Positions 7,591 through 16,277 of a stretch of 64,000 nucleotides of DNA are shown piece after piece. Made by a program: the position numbers and the translations under genes. Position 1 is the first letter of the stretch; every line of letters begins with the position of its first letter. The notes under the pieces are model-generated. The model was not told the origin of the DNA. It made no database searches and worked only from the letters and a program-made list of their open reading frames with translations. The stretch comes from Pristimantibacillus sp052113225. GTDB lineage: Bacteria; Bacillota; Bacilli; Paenibacillales; Paenibacillaceae. Location of the stretch: contig NZ_JBFRCT010000003.1 of assembly GCF_052113225.1 (NCBI RefSeq), forward strand, positions 620,001 to 684,000. The letters run 5' to 3'.

Positions 7591-9393
7591 ATGATGCTGA
7601 AAACTCATCAATGCGGTACATTAACAAAAGCCAACATTGGCGAAGAAGTAACACTGAACGGCTGGGTACAACGTCGTCGTGACCTTGGCGGTGTACTGTT
7701 CATCGACCTTCGTGACCGTACAGGTATTGTTCAAACGGTATTTAACCCTGACTTCTCCGGCGAAGCGCTTGCGATTGCTGACCGCGCTCGTAACGAGTAC
7801 GTTCTTGCTGTTAAAGGGACAGTTGTAGAGCGTGATGCTGAAACAGTTAACAAAAACCTGGCAACAGGCGAAATCGAAATCCGTGTGACGGAAATCGAAG
7901 TCATGAACGCAGCTAAGACGCCTCCATTCCCAATCGAAGACGGCGTTGAAGTAGACGAATCGCTTCGTCTGAAATACCGTTACCTTGACCTGCGTCGTCC
8001 AGAAATGCAAAAAACGCTCTTGCTCCGTTCGAAAGCAGCGAAAATATTCCGCGACTTCCTTGACGGCGAAGGCTTCATCGATGTTGAAACACCAATCTTG
8101 ACGAAAAGCACGCCGGAAGGCGCTCGTGATTACCTGGTACCAAGCCGTGTTCACGAAGGTGAGTTCTTCGCATTGCCGCAATCGCCGCAAATCTTCAAGC
8201 AATTGCTGATGGTCGGCGGTATCGAGCGTTACTACCAAATCGCTCGCTGCTTCCGTGACGAAGACCTTCGTGCAGACCGTCAACCGGAATTCACGCAAGT
8301 CGACATCGAGACTTCGTTCTTGACACAGGATCAATTGCTCGGCATGCTGGAGCAGCTTATTGTTCGTCTGTTCCGTGAAACGATCAACGTAGAAATCGAG
8401 CTTCCGATCCAACGTATCACTTATGCTGATGCAATGAACAAATACGGTTCTGACAAACCGGATCTTCGTTTCGGTATGGAAATTGAGGATATTACGGATA
8501 TCGTTGCATCAAGCGATGTTAAAGTGTTCGCAAGTGTTGCAGCTGGCGGCGGCGTCGTGAAGGCGTTCAATGCAAAAGGCTGCGGCCATTGGAGCCGTAA
8601 AGAGCTTGACGATCTGCAGCCGTTTGCTGCTCGTTATGGCGGTAAAGGTCTGGCTTGGATCACGGTTAAAGAAGGCGAGTGGAAAGGTCCAATCGTTAAA
8701 TTCTTGAAGCCTGAAGAAATTGCAGCTTTGACAGAGCGCCTGAACGTTGAAGAAGGCGATTTGCTCACATTCTCCGCTGATAAAAGCAAAGTGGTTGCAG
8801 ACGTACTTGGCAACCTTCGTCTGAAAGTTGGCCGTGAGCTTGGTCTGATTGATGATTCCAAGTTCAAATTCGTATGGGTAGTTGACTTCCCTATGTTGGA
8901 GTGGGACGAAGAAGCGAAACGTTATGTAGCGGTGCATCATCCGTTTACACGTCCGAAAGACGAAGACTTGCACCTGTTCGATACAGATCCAGGCCAAATC
9001 CGTGCACAAGCATACGATATCGTTCTGAACGGCTACGAAGTAGGCGGCGGTTCGATGCGTATCTACAAACGTGATGTACAAGAGAAAATGTTCAAAGCTC
9101 TTGGCTTCTCGATGGAAGAAGCACATGAGAAGTTTGGCTTCCTGCTGGATGCATTTGACTATGGTACGCCTCCACATGGTGGTGTAGCATTTGGCTTTGA
9201 CCGTCTCGTGATGCTGCTGACAGGCCGTACGAACCTGCGTGAGACGATTGCATTCCCGAAAACAGCAAGTGCAACCGACCTGTTGTGCGATGCACCATCT
9301 ACAGTCGAGCTGTCGCAGCTTGAGCAGCTTCATATCCGTACTGTGCTGAAGCCGAAACCAGAAGCAGCTGCTGCTGGTAACAAGCAAGCTTAA
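7591..9393 (+). CDS. aspS: Aspartyl-tRNA synthetase
   Basis: Charges tRNA-Asp; a 600-residue class IIb enzyme of bacterial type. The N-terminal OB-fold anticodon domain (VTLNGWVQRRRDLGG...) covers about 15-105. Motif 2 is in CFRDEDLRADRQPEFTQ, the bacterial GAD insertion lies around 290-420, and motif 3 is FGFDRLVMLLTG near 530-550. Two adjacent ATG codons (7591 and 7594) are both possible, with AGGGGAG upstream. Codon use is noticeably polished and enriched in CGT and GAA, consistent with high expression. Transcribed with hisS under the same T-box. Confidence 0.98.
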   Translation: MMLKTHQCGTLTKANIGEEVTLNGWVQRRRDLGGVLFIDLRDRTGIVQTVFNPDFSGEALAIADRARNEYVLAVKGTVVERDAETVNKNLATGEIEIRVTEIEVMNAAKTPPFPIEDGVEVDESLRLKYRYLDLRRPEMQKTLLLRSKAAKIFRDFLDGEGFIDVETPILTKSTPEGARDYLVPSRVHEGEFFALPQSPQIFKQLLMVGGIERYYQIARCFRDEDLRADRQPEFTQVDIETSFLTQDQLLGMLEQLIVRLFRETINVEIELPIQRITYADAMNKYGSDKPDLRFGMEIEDITDIVASSDVKVFASVAAGGGVVKAFNAKGCGHWSRKELDDLQPFAARYGGKGLAWITVKEGEWKGPIVKFLKPEEIAALTERLNVEEGDLLTFSADKSKVVADVLGNLRLKVGRELGLIDDSKFKFVWVVDFPMLEWDEEAKRYVAVHHPFTRPKDEDLHLFDTDPGQIRAQAYDIVLNGYEVGGGSMRIYKRDVQEKMFKALGFSMEEAHEKFGFLLDAFDYGTPPHGGVAFGFDRLVMLLTGRTNLRETIAFPKTASATDLLCDAPSTVELSQLEQLHIRTVLKPKPEAAAAGNKQA

Positions 9394-9414
9394 TTAGGGA
9401 GGCGGCAATTGACT

Positions 9415-10170
9415 ATGCTGCATCAATTTTCTCGTACAGAGCTTGCGATCGGCCCGGAAGGGCTTAAAGCGATGAAAGGGAGTACCGTCGCCGTGCTTGG
9501 CATTGGCGGCGTAGGCTCCATCGCGGCTGAGGCGCTTGCCCGTACCGGCGTAGGACGCATCATCCTCATTGATAAGGATGTTGTAGATATTACGAATGTA
9601 AACCGTCAGATTCATGCGCTCATCACTACTGTTGGACAACCAAAAGCAGATCTGATGCGCGACCGGATTAAACTGATTAATCCGGATTGCGATGTCATCT
9701 CGCTGCGGATGTTTTATACAGAAGAGACGTATGAGCAGCTGTTTGCTTATCCACTTGATTATGTTGTGGATGCATCGGATACGATTTCCTACAAAATCCA
9801 TTTGATTAAGCAATGCCTGGAGCGGAAGATTCCGATTATCTCCAGCATGGGTGCAGCGAACAAAATGGATCCAACGAAGTTCGCCGTTGTGGACATCTCG
9901 AAGACGCATACGGACCCGATCGCACGCGTCGTACGCACGAAGCTGCGCAAGGAGGGCATCAAGAAGGGCGTGAAGGTTGTCTTCTCGTCCGAACTGCCTA
10001 ACAAGCCACGTGAGGACGTTACACAGCGCATTGTGCCGGAGAATGCTCCGGAGATCCGCAAAGCGCAGCAACCGCCAGCCAGTAATGCCTTTGTTCCGCC
10101 TGTGGCGGGACTGATTATGGTGAGTGTTGTGGTGAAGGATCTTTTGGCGTCGCATGATATTGTAGTGTAA
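9415..10170 (+). CDS. tcdA: tRNA threonylcarbamoyladenosine dehydratase (ThiF/E1-like)
   Basis: A ThiF-fold ATP-dependent enzyme that cyclises t6A37 of tRNA to ct6A. The 251 residues start MLHQFSR as in the Bacillus homologue YrvM. A TTG six bases earlier (9409) has better spacing to AGGGAGG and is the alternative. Seen are the nucleotide-binding loop GIGGVGS near 25-31, DKDVVDITNVNRQ, and the Asp of DASDTI in the adenylation site. It follows aspS by 21 bases and ends at a strong terminator, so it probably belongs to the hisS-aspS unit; all three act on tRNA. Confidence 0.94.
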   Translation: MLHQFSRTELAIGPEGLKAMKGSTVAVLGIGGVGSIAAEALARTGVGRIILIDKDVVDITNVNRQIHALITTVGQPKADLMRDRIKLINPDCDVISLRMFYTEETYEQLFAYPLDYVVDASDTISYKIHLIKQCLERKIPIISSMGAANKMDPTKFAVVDISKTHTDPIARVVRTKLRKEGIKKGVKVVFSSELPNKPREDVTQRIVPENAPEIRKAQQPPASNAFVPPVAGLIMVSVVVKDLLASHDIVV

Positions 10171-10173
10171 GAG

Positions 10174-10200
10174 AGGGCCGTCTTTGGGGCGGCCTTTTTT
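10174..10200 (+). terminator. Rho-independent terminator after tcdA
   Basis: GGCCG, a 9-base loop, CGGCC and six T. Confidence 0.8.
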
Positions 10201-10225
10201 GTTTTGTATAGGATGACGTCATTAC

Positions 10226-10340
10226 AGGAAAGTATCCTCTTACGGCTGCTGTTGGAATCGTGATTTTTTGAATAATGTTCTAATGTGAATTCACGATTCC
10301 AAAGGCAGACGCTGTCGCTCCTCCAGACGATACTTTCCTT
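10226..10340 (-). repeat. H1 asymmetric-hairpin repeat, copy B (core on minus strand)
   Basis: The outer arms are a perfect 11-bp inverted repeat, AGGAAAGTATC (10226) with GATACTTTCCT (10329). The inner arms are a perfect 10-bp repeat, GGAATCGTGA (10254) with TCACGATTCC (10291). On the minus strand the unpaired core reads GGAGCGACAGCGTCTGCCTTTG on one side and CAACAGCAGCC on the other. Confidence 0.75.
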
Positions 10341-10407
10341 CCAATCCTTAGCCCCATACCTAATCCCAAATCAGGGCAAAGCCCAAAGATCCTTCGTGGG
10401 GGGACAG

Positions 10408-10440
10408 AAAAAACCGCAAGCGGATATGGCGCTTGCGGTT
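10408..10440 (-). terminator. Terminator of the GGDEF/EAL gene
   Basis: AACCGCAAGCG pairs with CGCTTGCGGTT, with the T run on the minus strand, seven bases after the stop of the minus-strand gene. Confidence 0.85.
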
Positions 10441-10446
10441 TGCTGT

Positions 10447-13400
10447 TTAGTGAGAGTGGCGGTGGACGGAAAAAGTTTTTAAATAATGAATGCTATCTTC
10501 TTTTATGAAGTTGCAGCCGGGGACAAGATGGTCTTTTTTTAGCTGGGTGGATAATTCGTGAAGGGTCCGAGTTAAGGATGATCTTTCATGCTCGTTGATC
10601 TGGAACTCGACGCCGTACTGAAAAATACCGGATTCTAGTTCCTTTAACCAAACGACTTTACCGTACAATCGAATGGTTTTATGTATGATCTGTGTCTCGA
10701 GTTCTAAGAGTATGCCAGGATGTACGGCAAGCTGGATGGAAGATAGGAATCTTAATCCTCCGGCGCCTATATTCTCTATGACGATTTCCGTTTTTCCAAG
10801 CTCAATACTTTTTCCGTTTATCTCGATTACGGTCATTAATGCGCTTAGAGGGTAATGAAAACTCACTCTATAATATTGTCGTCTATTTTCAAAAGCTGCA
10901 GCTACATCATTTAAGATGGGTATATAACCTTGCTTTAAAATTTCAGCAAACTCTACCGCTTGGACAGGTTTACTAAATAAGTAACCTTGTACAACATCAC
11001 ATTGTAATTGTTTAAGAAGATATAACTGTTCCTCCGTTTCAACACCTTCCGCAATAACCGACATATTCATATGCTGGGCTAACTGAATGATCATATGGAT
11101 AATGGCGTTGTCATCATTTCCTGGATGCATGTCGTGAATGAAGGACTTATCGATTTTCAGCGTGTTAATTTTTTGTCTGAACCTTTTTAAATAAGAGAGA
11201 GAAGAATAACCAGTGCCAAAATCATCAAGAGAGATTTTTACACCTAGTTTATTAAGAGCATCCAGTGTTGTCATAACCGCATCTTCGTTCTCCAGAAGGG
11301 AACTTTCCGTTATTTCCACCTCTAAATATTGAGGATCCAGACCAGTTTCACGAAGAACAAGTTGAATGGAATCGGCCATATCCATAAATAAAAAGCGTTT
11401 GGCTGTTACATTAATCGAGATCGGAATAGCCGGTAGACCGGCTTGCTGCCACTCTTTATTTTGCCGGCATGCCGTTAGCTTCACCCAGCTGCTAAGTGCC
11501 GCACTTAATCCTGTTTCCTCTGATAAAGGAATAAATTCATTAGGAGAGATCATCCCCCATTCGGGATGATTCCACCTGATCAAGGCCTCAGCACCAACAA
11601 TCTCCCCAGTATACACATTTACCTTGGGCTGATAGTAGAGCTCTAATTCATTACGCTGTATTGCCTTTCGGAGATCCCTCTCTAAGGTGAAGATTTTGTA
11701 TGTCTGTATATTCATCGATGATGTAAAGATCTGAACGTTGTTTTTGCCCAAATCTTTAGCGCGATAAAGCGCAGAATCCGCATTTTTCATCAGGGTCAGA
11801 CTATCACCCCCATCGTTAGGGTATACACCGATCCCGATACTAGTTGTAATGTAGAGCTCATACTCATCGATCTTTAGTGGTTCCTTCATGGCTTCAATGA
11901 TCCGTTTTGCAACCTCTATCGCATTGTTGTTATCCTCAATATGAGGGAGGATGATGGTGAACTCGTCACCGCCCATTCTGGCGACGATATCATTGTCTCT
12001 GACCTGCTGCTGTAAACGATGGGAGATAGCAACTAACAGCTGATCCCCAACAACATGACCTAAAGAATCATTTATGTATTTAAATCGGTCCATATCCAGA
12101 TACATGACAGCGAATTTTGACTGTGCGGACTTGGATGATTGCAGCGTTTCTTTAAGCATCTCTTCAAACTTTCTTCGATTAGGGAGCCGGGTTAAAGCAT
12201 CGTGATAGGCTAGAAAAGCATTCATTTCTTCCGCTTTTTTTCTCTCGGTTACATCAAGTAATGTACCTATTATGGCAGACGTGCCTTGATAGAAAATGGG
12301 ATTGGAGTACAGCTCAACGTCGATAACTTCTCCATCCATCTTCACTAACCGCATAAAATGATGAATGGCCTCATTTTCGTTTATTATTTTTTTTATATTT
12401 TGTTTAACAATTTCTTTGTCTTCAGGATAAATGACGCTCAGAACATCCATTCCGATAATAGCCTCATTGTACCCCAGCAAATCAATAAGATGAGGATTAG
12501 CATAGGCAATGAGGTTATTCTGAATGATATATACGCCTACAATTGATTTCTCCACCAGACTACGGTATTTCGATTCCGCTTCAACTAAGGCATGTTCAGC
12601 TTGTTTTTTTGTGGTTATATCCTTTGCAATGGAATAGATACCAATCGTAAGGTTATCAATCATAATCGGGAGTTTTGTGATACTCAAATAGACGAAATGG
12701 CCAAGCTTATGCTGACTAATGAGTTCATAGTTTTGAACTTCGCCTAGCACGGTTTGATTGAAATGATAATGGGCTTTATCCAGATCCTGATTGGAAATGA
12801 GCTGCTCATAATGCGATTCCACTAGTTCATCCCGGGTATAACCTAATATTTTCTCCAGTGCCGAATTGCAATCGATAAAATTCCCATTCAAATCAAAGTA
12901 GGAGATCACATCAGGGTTTTGTTCAAAAAGCGATTTATATCTTTGTTGGTTAATATGAAGTAATCGCCTGTTTCTTGTCTCGTCGGATATGCCATGGCTT
13001 ATTCCAATGATGCCCGTGATTTTCTCATGAAGAAAGATCGGGAATAAGGTAGTCATCACATCAATGCTTTGACCGTTTTTATGTACAATAGCGATAGGGA
13101 AAGAAAGGGTTTCCCCTGCAAGGACTCTTTGATTATAGATAGTTGCTTGATCGAGCTCATCGGGCTTAATAAACTGACTAAAGTGGATATGTTCGTGCTT
13201 CTCATAGCCAGTCATTGTGACAGCCGCTTCATTCACATCGAGGATGTTGCCCTGCAAATCAATAATAAATGCTGCGCTGAACATATTTTTTAACAACGAT
13301 ATATAACGCTGCTCGATTAGCTTGATGTCCGAGAGGTCCTTTGCAATGGCATAAAATCCGTCATTTGTATCGTTATTCCTTCTTGGAAGAGCGGTCACGG

Positions 13401-13728
13401 TTAATTCAATGAATTGGCCGCCTGATTTATGAAGAACACTGATTTCAAAGATTTGAATTTCACCATTTAATAATTTATAAAAATGTTCTCTCGCTCTTTG
13501 CCATTGGTTGTCAGGTAAAAGGGAAGCATAGGTTAATGGCTTGAACTCGTCAAGGGAGTAACCTAATGTATTGGTGAATGCCTGGTTAGCCTCAATCAGC
13601 CGTCCATTACGATCGAACAACAGGAAAATGTCTGACTGATGATCAAATAAGGATGTGTTAAACAAATCGGAGATGAGCGGTGCTTGATTTTTATTTTTCT
13701 TCAAGAAATCCAGTTTAAATAAACTCAT
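10447..13728 (-). CDS. Multi-PAS GGDEF-EAL-PilZ c-di-GMP protein
   Basis: A 1093-residue signalling protein with no membrane segment that I can see. Four PAS-type domains cover about residues 15-500. A GGDEF domain has an intact GGDEF at 586-590 and an RxxD inhibitory site (RDND) five residues before it. An EAL domain has intact EAL at about 714-716, plus DDFGTGYSSL and EGVETEEQ. A C-terminal PilZ-like domain (about 940-1050) has RRQYYR and NIGAGGL, the latter a variant of the N-x-S-x-x-G motif. It can in principle make, degrade and bind c-di-GMP. The ATG at 13728 with GCGAGGT upstream is preferred over a GTG seven codons earlier. It has its own terminators on both sides, so it is a single-gene unit. 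Confidence 0.92.
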   Translation of the reverse strand: MSLFKLDFLKKNKNQAPLISDLFNTSLFDHQSDIFLLFDRNGRLIEANQAFTNTLGYSLDEFKPLTYASLLPDNQWQRAREHFYKLLNGEIQIFEISVLHKSGGQFIELTVTALPRRNNDTNDGFYAIAKDLSDIKLIEQRYISLLKNMFSAAFIIDLQGNILDVNEAAVTMTGYEKHEHIHFSQFIKPDELDQATIYNQRVLAGETLSFPIAIVHKNGQSIDVMTTLFPIFLHEKITGIIGISHGISDETRNRRLLHINQQRYKSLFEQNPDVISYFDLNGNFIDCNSALEKILGYTRDELVESHYEQLISNQDLDKAHYHFNQTVLGEVQNYELISQHKLGHFVYLSITKLPIMIDNLTIGIYSIAKDITTKKQAEHALVEAESKYRSLVEKSIVGVYIIQNNLIAYANPHLIDLLGYNEAIIGMDVLSVIYPEDKEIVKQNIKKIINENEAIHHFMRLVKMDGEVIDVELYSNPIFYQGTSAIIGTLLDVTERKKAEEMNAFLAYHDALTRLPNRRKFEEMLKETLQSSKSAQSKFAVMYLDMDRFKYINDSLGHVVGDQLLVAISHRLQQQVRDNDIVARMGGDEFTIILPHIEDNNNAIEVAKRIIEAMKEPLKIDEYELYITTSIGIGVYPNDGGDSLTLMKNADSALYRAKDLGKNNVQIFTSSMNIQTYKIFTLERDLRKAIQRNELELYYQPKVNVYTGEIVGAEALIRWNHPEWGMISPNEFIPLSEETGLSAALSSWVKLTACRQNKEWQQAGLPAIPISINVTAKRFLFMDMADSIQLVLRETGLDPQYLEVEITESSLLENEDAVMTTLDALNKLGVKISLDDFGTGYSSLSYLKRFRQKINTLKIDKSFIHDMHPGNDDNAIIHMIIQLAQHMNMSVIAEGVETEEQLYLLKQLQCDVVQGYLFSKPVQAVEFAEILKQGYIPILNDVAAAFENRRQYYRVSFHYPLSALMTVIEINGKSIELGKTEIVIENIGAGGLRFLSSIQLAVHPGILLELETQIIHKTIRLYGKVVWLKELESGIFQYGVEFQINEHERSSLTRTLHELSTQLKKDHLVPGCNFIKEDSIHYLKTFSVHRHSH

Positions 13729-13766
13729 GTGAATACCTCGCTTACCCACAACTTTGATGTTGAATC

Positions 13767-13775
13767 ATTATATCA
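13767..13775 (-). promoter_or_regulatory. Extended -10 promoter of the GGDEF/EAL gene
   Basis: The minus strand reads TGATATAAT, an extended -10 element, about 40 bases before the start codon. No clear -35 box is needed for this class. Confidence 0.45.
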
Positions 13776-13852
13776 AAATTTTGCATTTTTTTGTTAGATT
13801 GTTATGTGAAGTCATTAATGGAGGGGTCTTCTATATTAGCCTTGTTAAATGG

Positions 13853-13894
13853 AAAAACCCGCAAGCGGACATAAGATGTCACTTGCGGGTTTTT
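13853..13894 (-). terminator. Terminator after the chemoreceptor gene
   Basis: AAAAACCCGCAAG with CTTGCGGGTTTTT, symmetric T runs, 16 bases past the stop. Confidence 0.9.
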
Positions 13895-13910
13895 AAATGA
13901 AATTAGATGA

Positions 13911-15404
13911 CTATTTGGCCGTCTGTTTAGGCTCGACGAGATCTTTGAGCTCAGAGATGAGTACATCGATCTGGGCGTAACCTTCGACGAGATGGCTGAT
14001 CTTGACGTCCTGATTTTCCATGCTGGCACATACCTCTTCGACGGAGGCCATGTTCTGCTCGGTAATAGCAGCCATTCCAGTCATTTCATCCGAGATGGAA
14101 GAGTATTGCTCATACAGCTGCTTGGAAGAGTCGCCGACCGTATCGGATTGCTGCTTCACTTGCTCGGTATTGCCGTTAATTCGCTTAATGATACTTTCAA
14201 CCTTTTGTGAAGCCTGATAGCTTGTATCTACAGCTTTCTGACCCAGATGGACCTGCTCGCTTACAGCTGAGATAGAAGTATGGATGGTACCAAGGATGCT
14301 CGTAATCTCGCCTGCTGCAAGGCTTGCGTTATCTGCGAGCTTGCGGACTTCGCCGGCTACAACTGCGAAGCCGCGGCCATGCTCTCCGGCTCTTGCTGCT
14401 TCAATCGCTGCATTGAGGGATAGGAGATTTGTCTGCTCGGAAATTTCCCGAATGGAGCCTACAATCGAGCTTACTTTCTCATTTTGATCGATTAATTGCT
14501 CCATTAAAGCTACGGTTTGCGAAATAATCGCTTGAACACTATGTACATCTGTCGTTAAAGTTTGAATCAGATCATTGCCTTCCACGGTCAGCAGAGCCGT
14601 ATCGGCAGAGTATTGCTGCAATTGTGTGGAACCTTCACGAAGCTGGGAAACGGCTGTTTCAATCGTATGAGCGGAGTCACTCACGTTAAGAACCATACTG
14701 GTTTGTTTCTCTATGGAAGCAGACATTTCAGCGAAGGTAGTTGTGACTTCACGCGAGATCTGGCTGGTTGATTCAACCGTACCTTTTTGCTCGCTGCTGA
14801 ATTCACCAAGAATGAGTATCATTGACTTCAGCTTCTCAACAACCTTATCTGTCAGCTCCTTAGATTCGAGAGCATCACGTCGTTCGGCCGTAACATTTGC
14901 CTGCAGGCTTTGGCTGAATTTGGCGGAGAAAGAGAGAGCGACAGTAGCAAAGATCAAGTATAAGAACAAATACAACAAGGAATCATCCGGGAAAAGCTGC
15001 TTCTGGAGATCAGGATCCAGGAAAATATAAGTGCTGACACCCATACTCAGCACACCGGTAAAGATGATAGGCTTATAGTCAGCGTATAAGGTCATGACAG
15101 CAATATTTACGTAGACAAGGAAATAGGTACTTATAATCGGATGTGGATCGGATACAATCAGCAGCACGGTTAATGCCGTTAGAATGATGGGTACGACATA
15201 CATAATGTATTCAACCAAAATCCGTTTGTAGGTCATGATGGTAGCGAGGCCGCAGCTGATTAAACCCACGACGGCAAGTAGCAATATCATGTCAGTGCCA
15301 AGTCCTGCTCCTAGATCGGCGAGTAGACCAAGCGCTAGCAGTCCCCATAAAATTTTTACAAATAATCGATTCCTTTTGTCGAGCACGATCTGATCTCTGG
15401 TCAT
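13911..15404 (-). CDS. Methyl-accepting chemotaxis protein with six-helix membrane sensor
   Basis: A 497-residue chemoreceptor. The first 175 residues contain about six membrane segments with short connecting loops and no large extracellular domain, so the input would be in the membrane rather than an outer ligand pocket. A coiled cytoplasmic signalling domain follows, with the conserved hairpin tip around EQTNLLSLNAAIEAARAGE and RGFAVVAGEVRKLAD that contacts CheA/CheW. There is no HAMP domain that I can identify. It lies 30 bases downstream of the acyltransferase gene on the same strand, with no terminator between, and the pair has a sigma-D-like promoter. Confidence 0.92.
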   Translation of the reverse strand: MTRDQIVLDKRNRLFVKILWGLLALGLLADLGAGLGTDMILLLAVVGLISCGLATIMTYKRILVEYIMYVVPIILTALTVLLIVSDPHPIISTYFLVYVNIAVMTLYADYKPIIFTGVLSMGVSTYIFLDPDLQKQLFPDDSLLYLFLYLIFATVALSFSAKFSQSLQANVTAERRDALESKELTDKVVEKLKSMILILGEFSSEQKGTVESTSQISREVTTTFAEMSASIEKQTSMVLNVSDSAHTIETAVSQLREGSTQLQQYSADTALLTVEGNDLIQTLTTDVHSVQAIISQTVALMEQLIDQNEKVSSIVGSIREISEQTNLLSLNAAIEAARAGEHGRGFAVVAGEVRKLADNASLAAGEITSILGTIHTSISAVSEQVHLGQKAVDTSYQASQKVESIIKRINGNTEQVKQQSDTVGDSSKQLYEQYSSISDEMTGMAAITEQNMASVEEVCASMENQDVKISHLVEGYAQIDVLISELKDLVEPKQTAK

Positions 15405-15434
15405 ATGCTTGATCTCAACCTTTACTAATTGGTT

Positions 15435-16001
15435 TTATAATGCAGGCATGGCTCTGTTATCAGAGCTGTTTTGATAGGTCAGCCAATCGTATTGCTTTTT
15501 ATTTTGGTAGATGTGCTCCATATCGAACAGGACAGGAATAACATCATCCCCTTTGTAAAATTGCTTGCCGCCTACCTTCTCCATCGGAATATGGAACGTA
15601 ATTCGAAGGGCACGGTAAAAGACAGGCTCCAAGAGTGAGATAAAATAACGGAAATTATACTTCTCGGCACAATAAACGGCTGACGATAATAAATCCGAGA
15701 TTGGCTGTTGTCCCCGAAAATGTTGTAAAATAGCGATTTTATCGATTTCCGCTACGCGGGTAGGATCGTCGATAATTTTAGGATGATGACGGAAAGGAGC
15801 GACCGATTCGATCTCGTTATGTCCGAGCAGGTATGGCTTGATCTCTGATGTTCCGACATATTTTCCATCATCGGACACAGCAAGAAATCTTTCGACTACC
15901 TGGTTGGTGTACTCGAGTTCATAGCCTTTCTCTTCCCATACAGATACCCAAATGCTGTTGAACATCGCTAATTCCCACTCGCTCTTCACAGATTTGAACA
16001 A
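15435..16001 (-). CDS. GNAT-fold N-acyltransferase, FeeM/LuxI-like
   Basis: A 188-residue protein of the GNAT superfamily. The central block EIDKIAILQHFRGQ is followed by a helix (SDLLSSAVYCAEKY), F-Y-R (residues near 130) and a late G-K-Q-F-Y-K-G-D-D. This layout is typical of N-acyl amino acid synthases (FeeM type) and LuxI-like autoinducer synthases, which move acyl chains from acyl carrier protein. It starts at TTG with AAGGAG nine bases upstream; no better start is visible. It is the first gene of a two-gene unit with a chemoreceptor. The substrate cannot be told from the sequence, and a plain acetyltransferase is the alternative. Confidence 0.65.
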   Translation of the reverse strand: MFKSVKSEWELAMFNSIWVSVWEEKGYELEYTNQVVERFLAVSDDGKYVGTSEIKPYLLGHNEIESVAPFRHHPKIIDDPTRVAEIDKIAILQHFRGQQPISDLLSSAVYCAEKYNFRYFISLLEPVFYRALRITFHIPMEKVGGKQFYKGDDVIPVLFDMEHIYQNKKQYDWLTYQNSSDNRAMPAL

Positions 16002-16119
16002 AATACAACTCTCCTTATCCCTTTCTCTGTCTAATGTTTTATATATATTTATAAGTTCCCTCTCATGCTTGTAATTCGTTATATACGGTATTACAAAGGA
16101 AAAATATTCCTAGCACTTT

Positions 16120-16147
16120 ATATCGGCAGTTTATTGGTAAATTATTA
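16120..16147 (-). promoter_or_regulatory. Sigma-D-like promoter of the acyltransferase-chemoreceptor operon
   Basis: On the minus strand TAAT (16144-16147), 16 bases and GCCGATAT (16120-16127) match the flagellar/chemotaxis sigma-D consensus TAAA-N14-16-GCCGATAA, giving a leader of about 110 bases. Confidence 0.6.
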
Positions 16148-16277
16148 TAGTAATACGTGCGAAATAACTAAATTTTTTATTGTTAATATGGCAACAGTCC
16201 CATTTGTGAATGGTGGCGAACGTATGTGCGAGTGTGCTATCATCGTAGTAATGTGGTTAAAAAGGTTGTGACGACGG

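Noticed and set aside
7621..9387. Two long minus-strand open frames across aspS
   Set aside because: Antisense to a strongly biased, highly expressed gene; the composition (many Cys, Phe, Thr) is typical of shadow frames.
16065..16271. 68-codon open frame ahead of rarA
   Set aside because: AT-rich, hydrophobic by composition, overlaps the divergent sigma-D promoter, and has no ribosome site.
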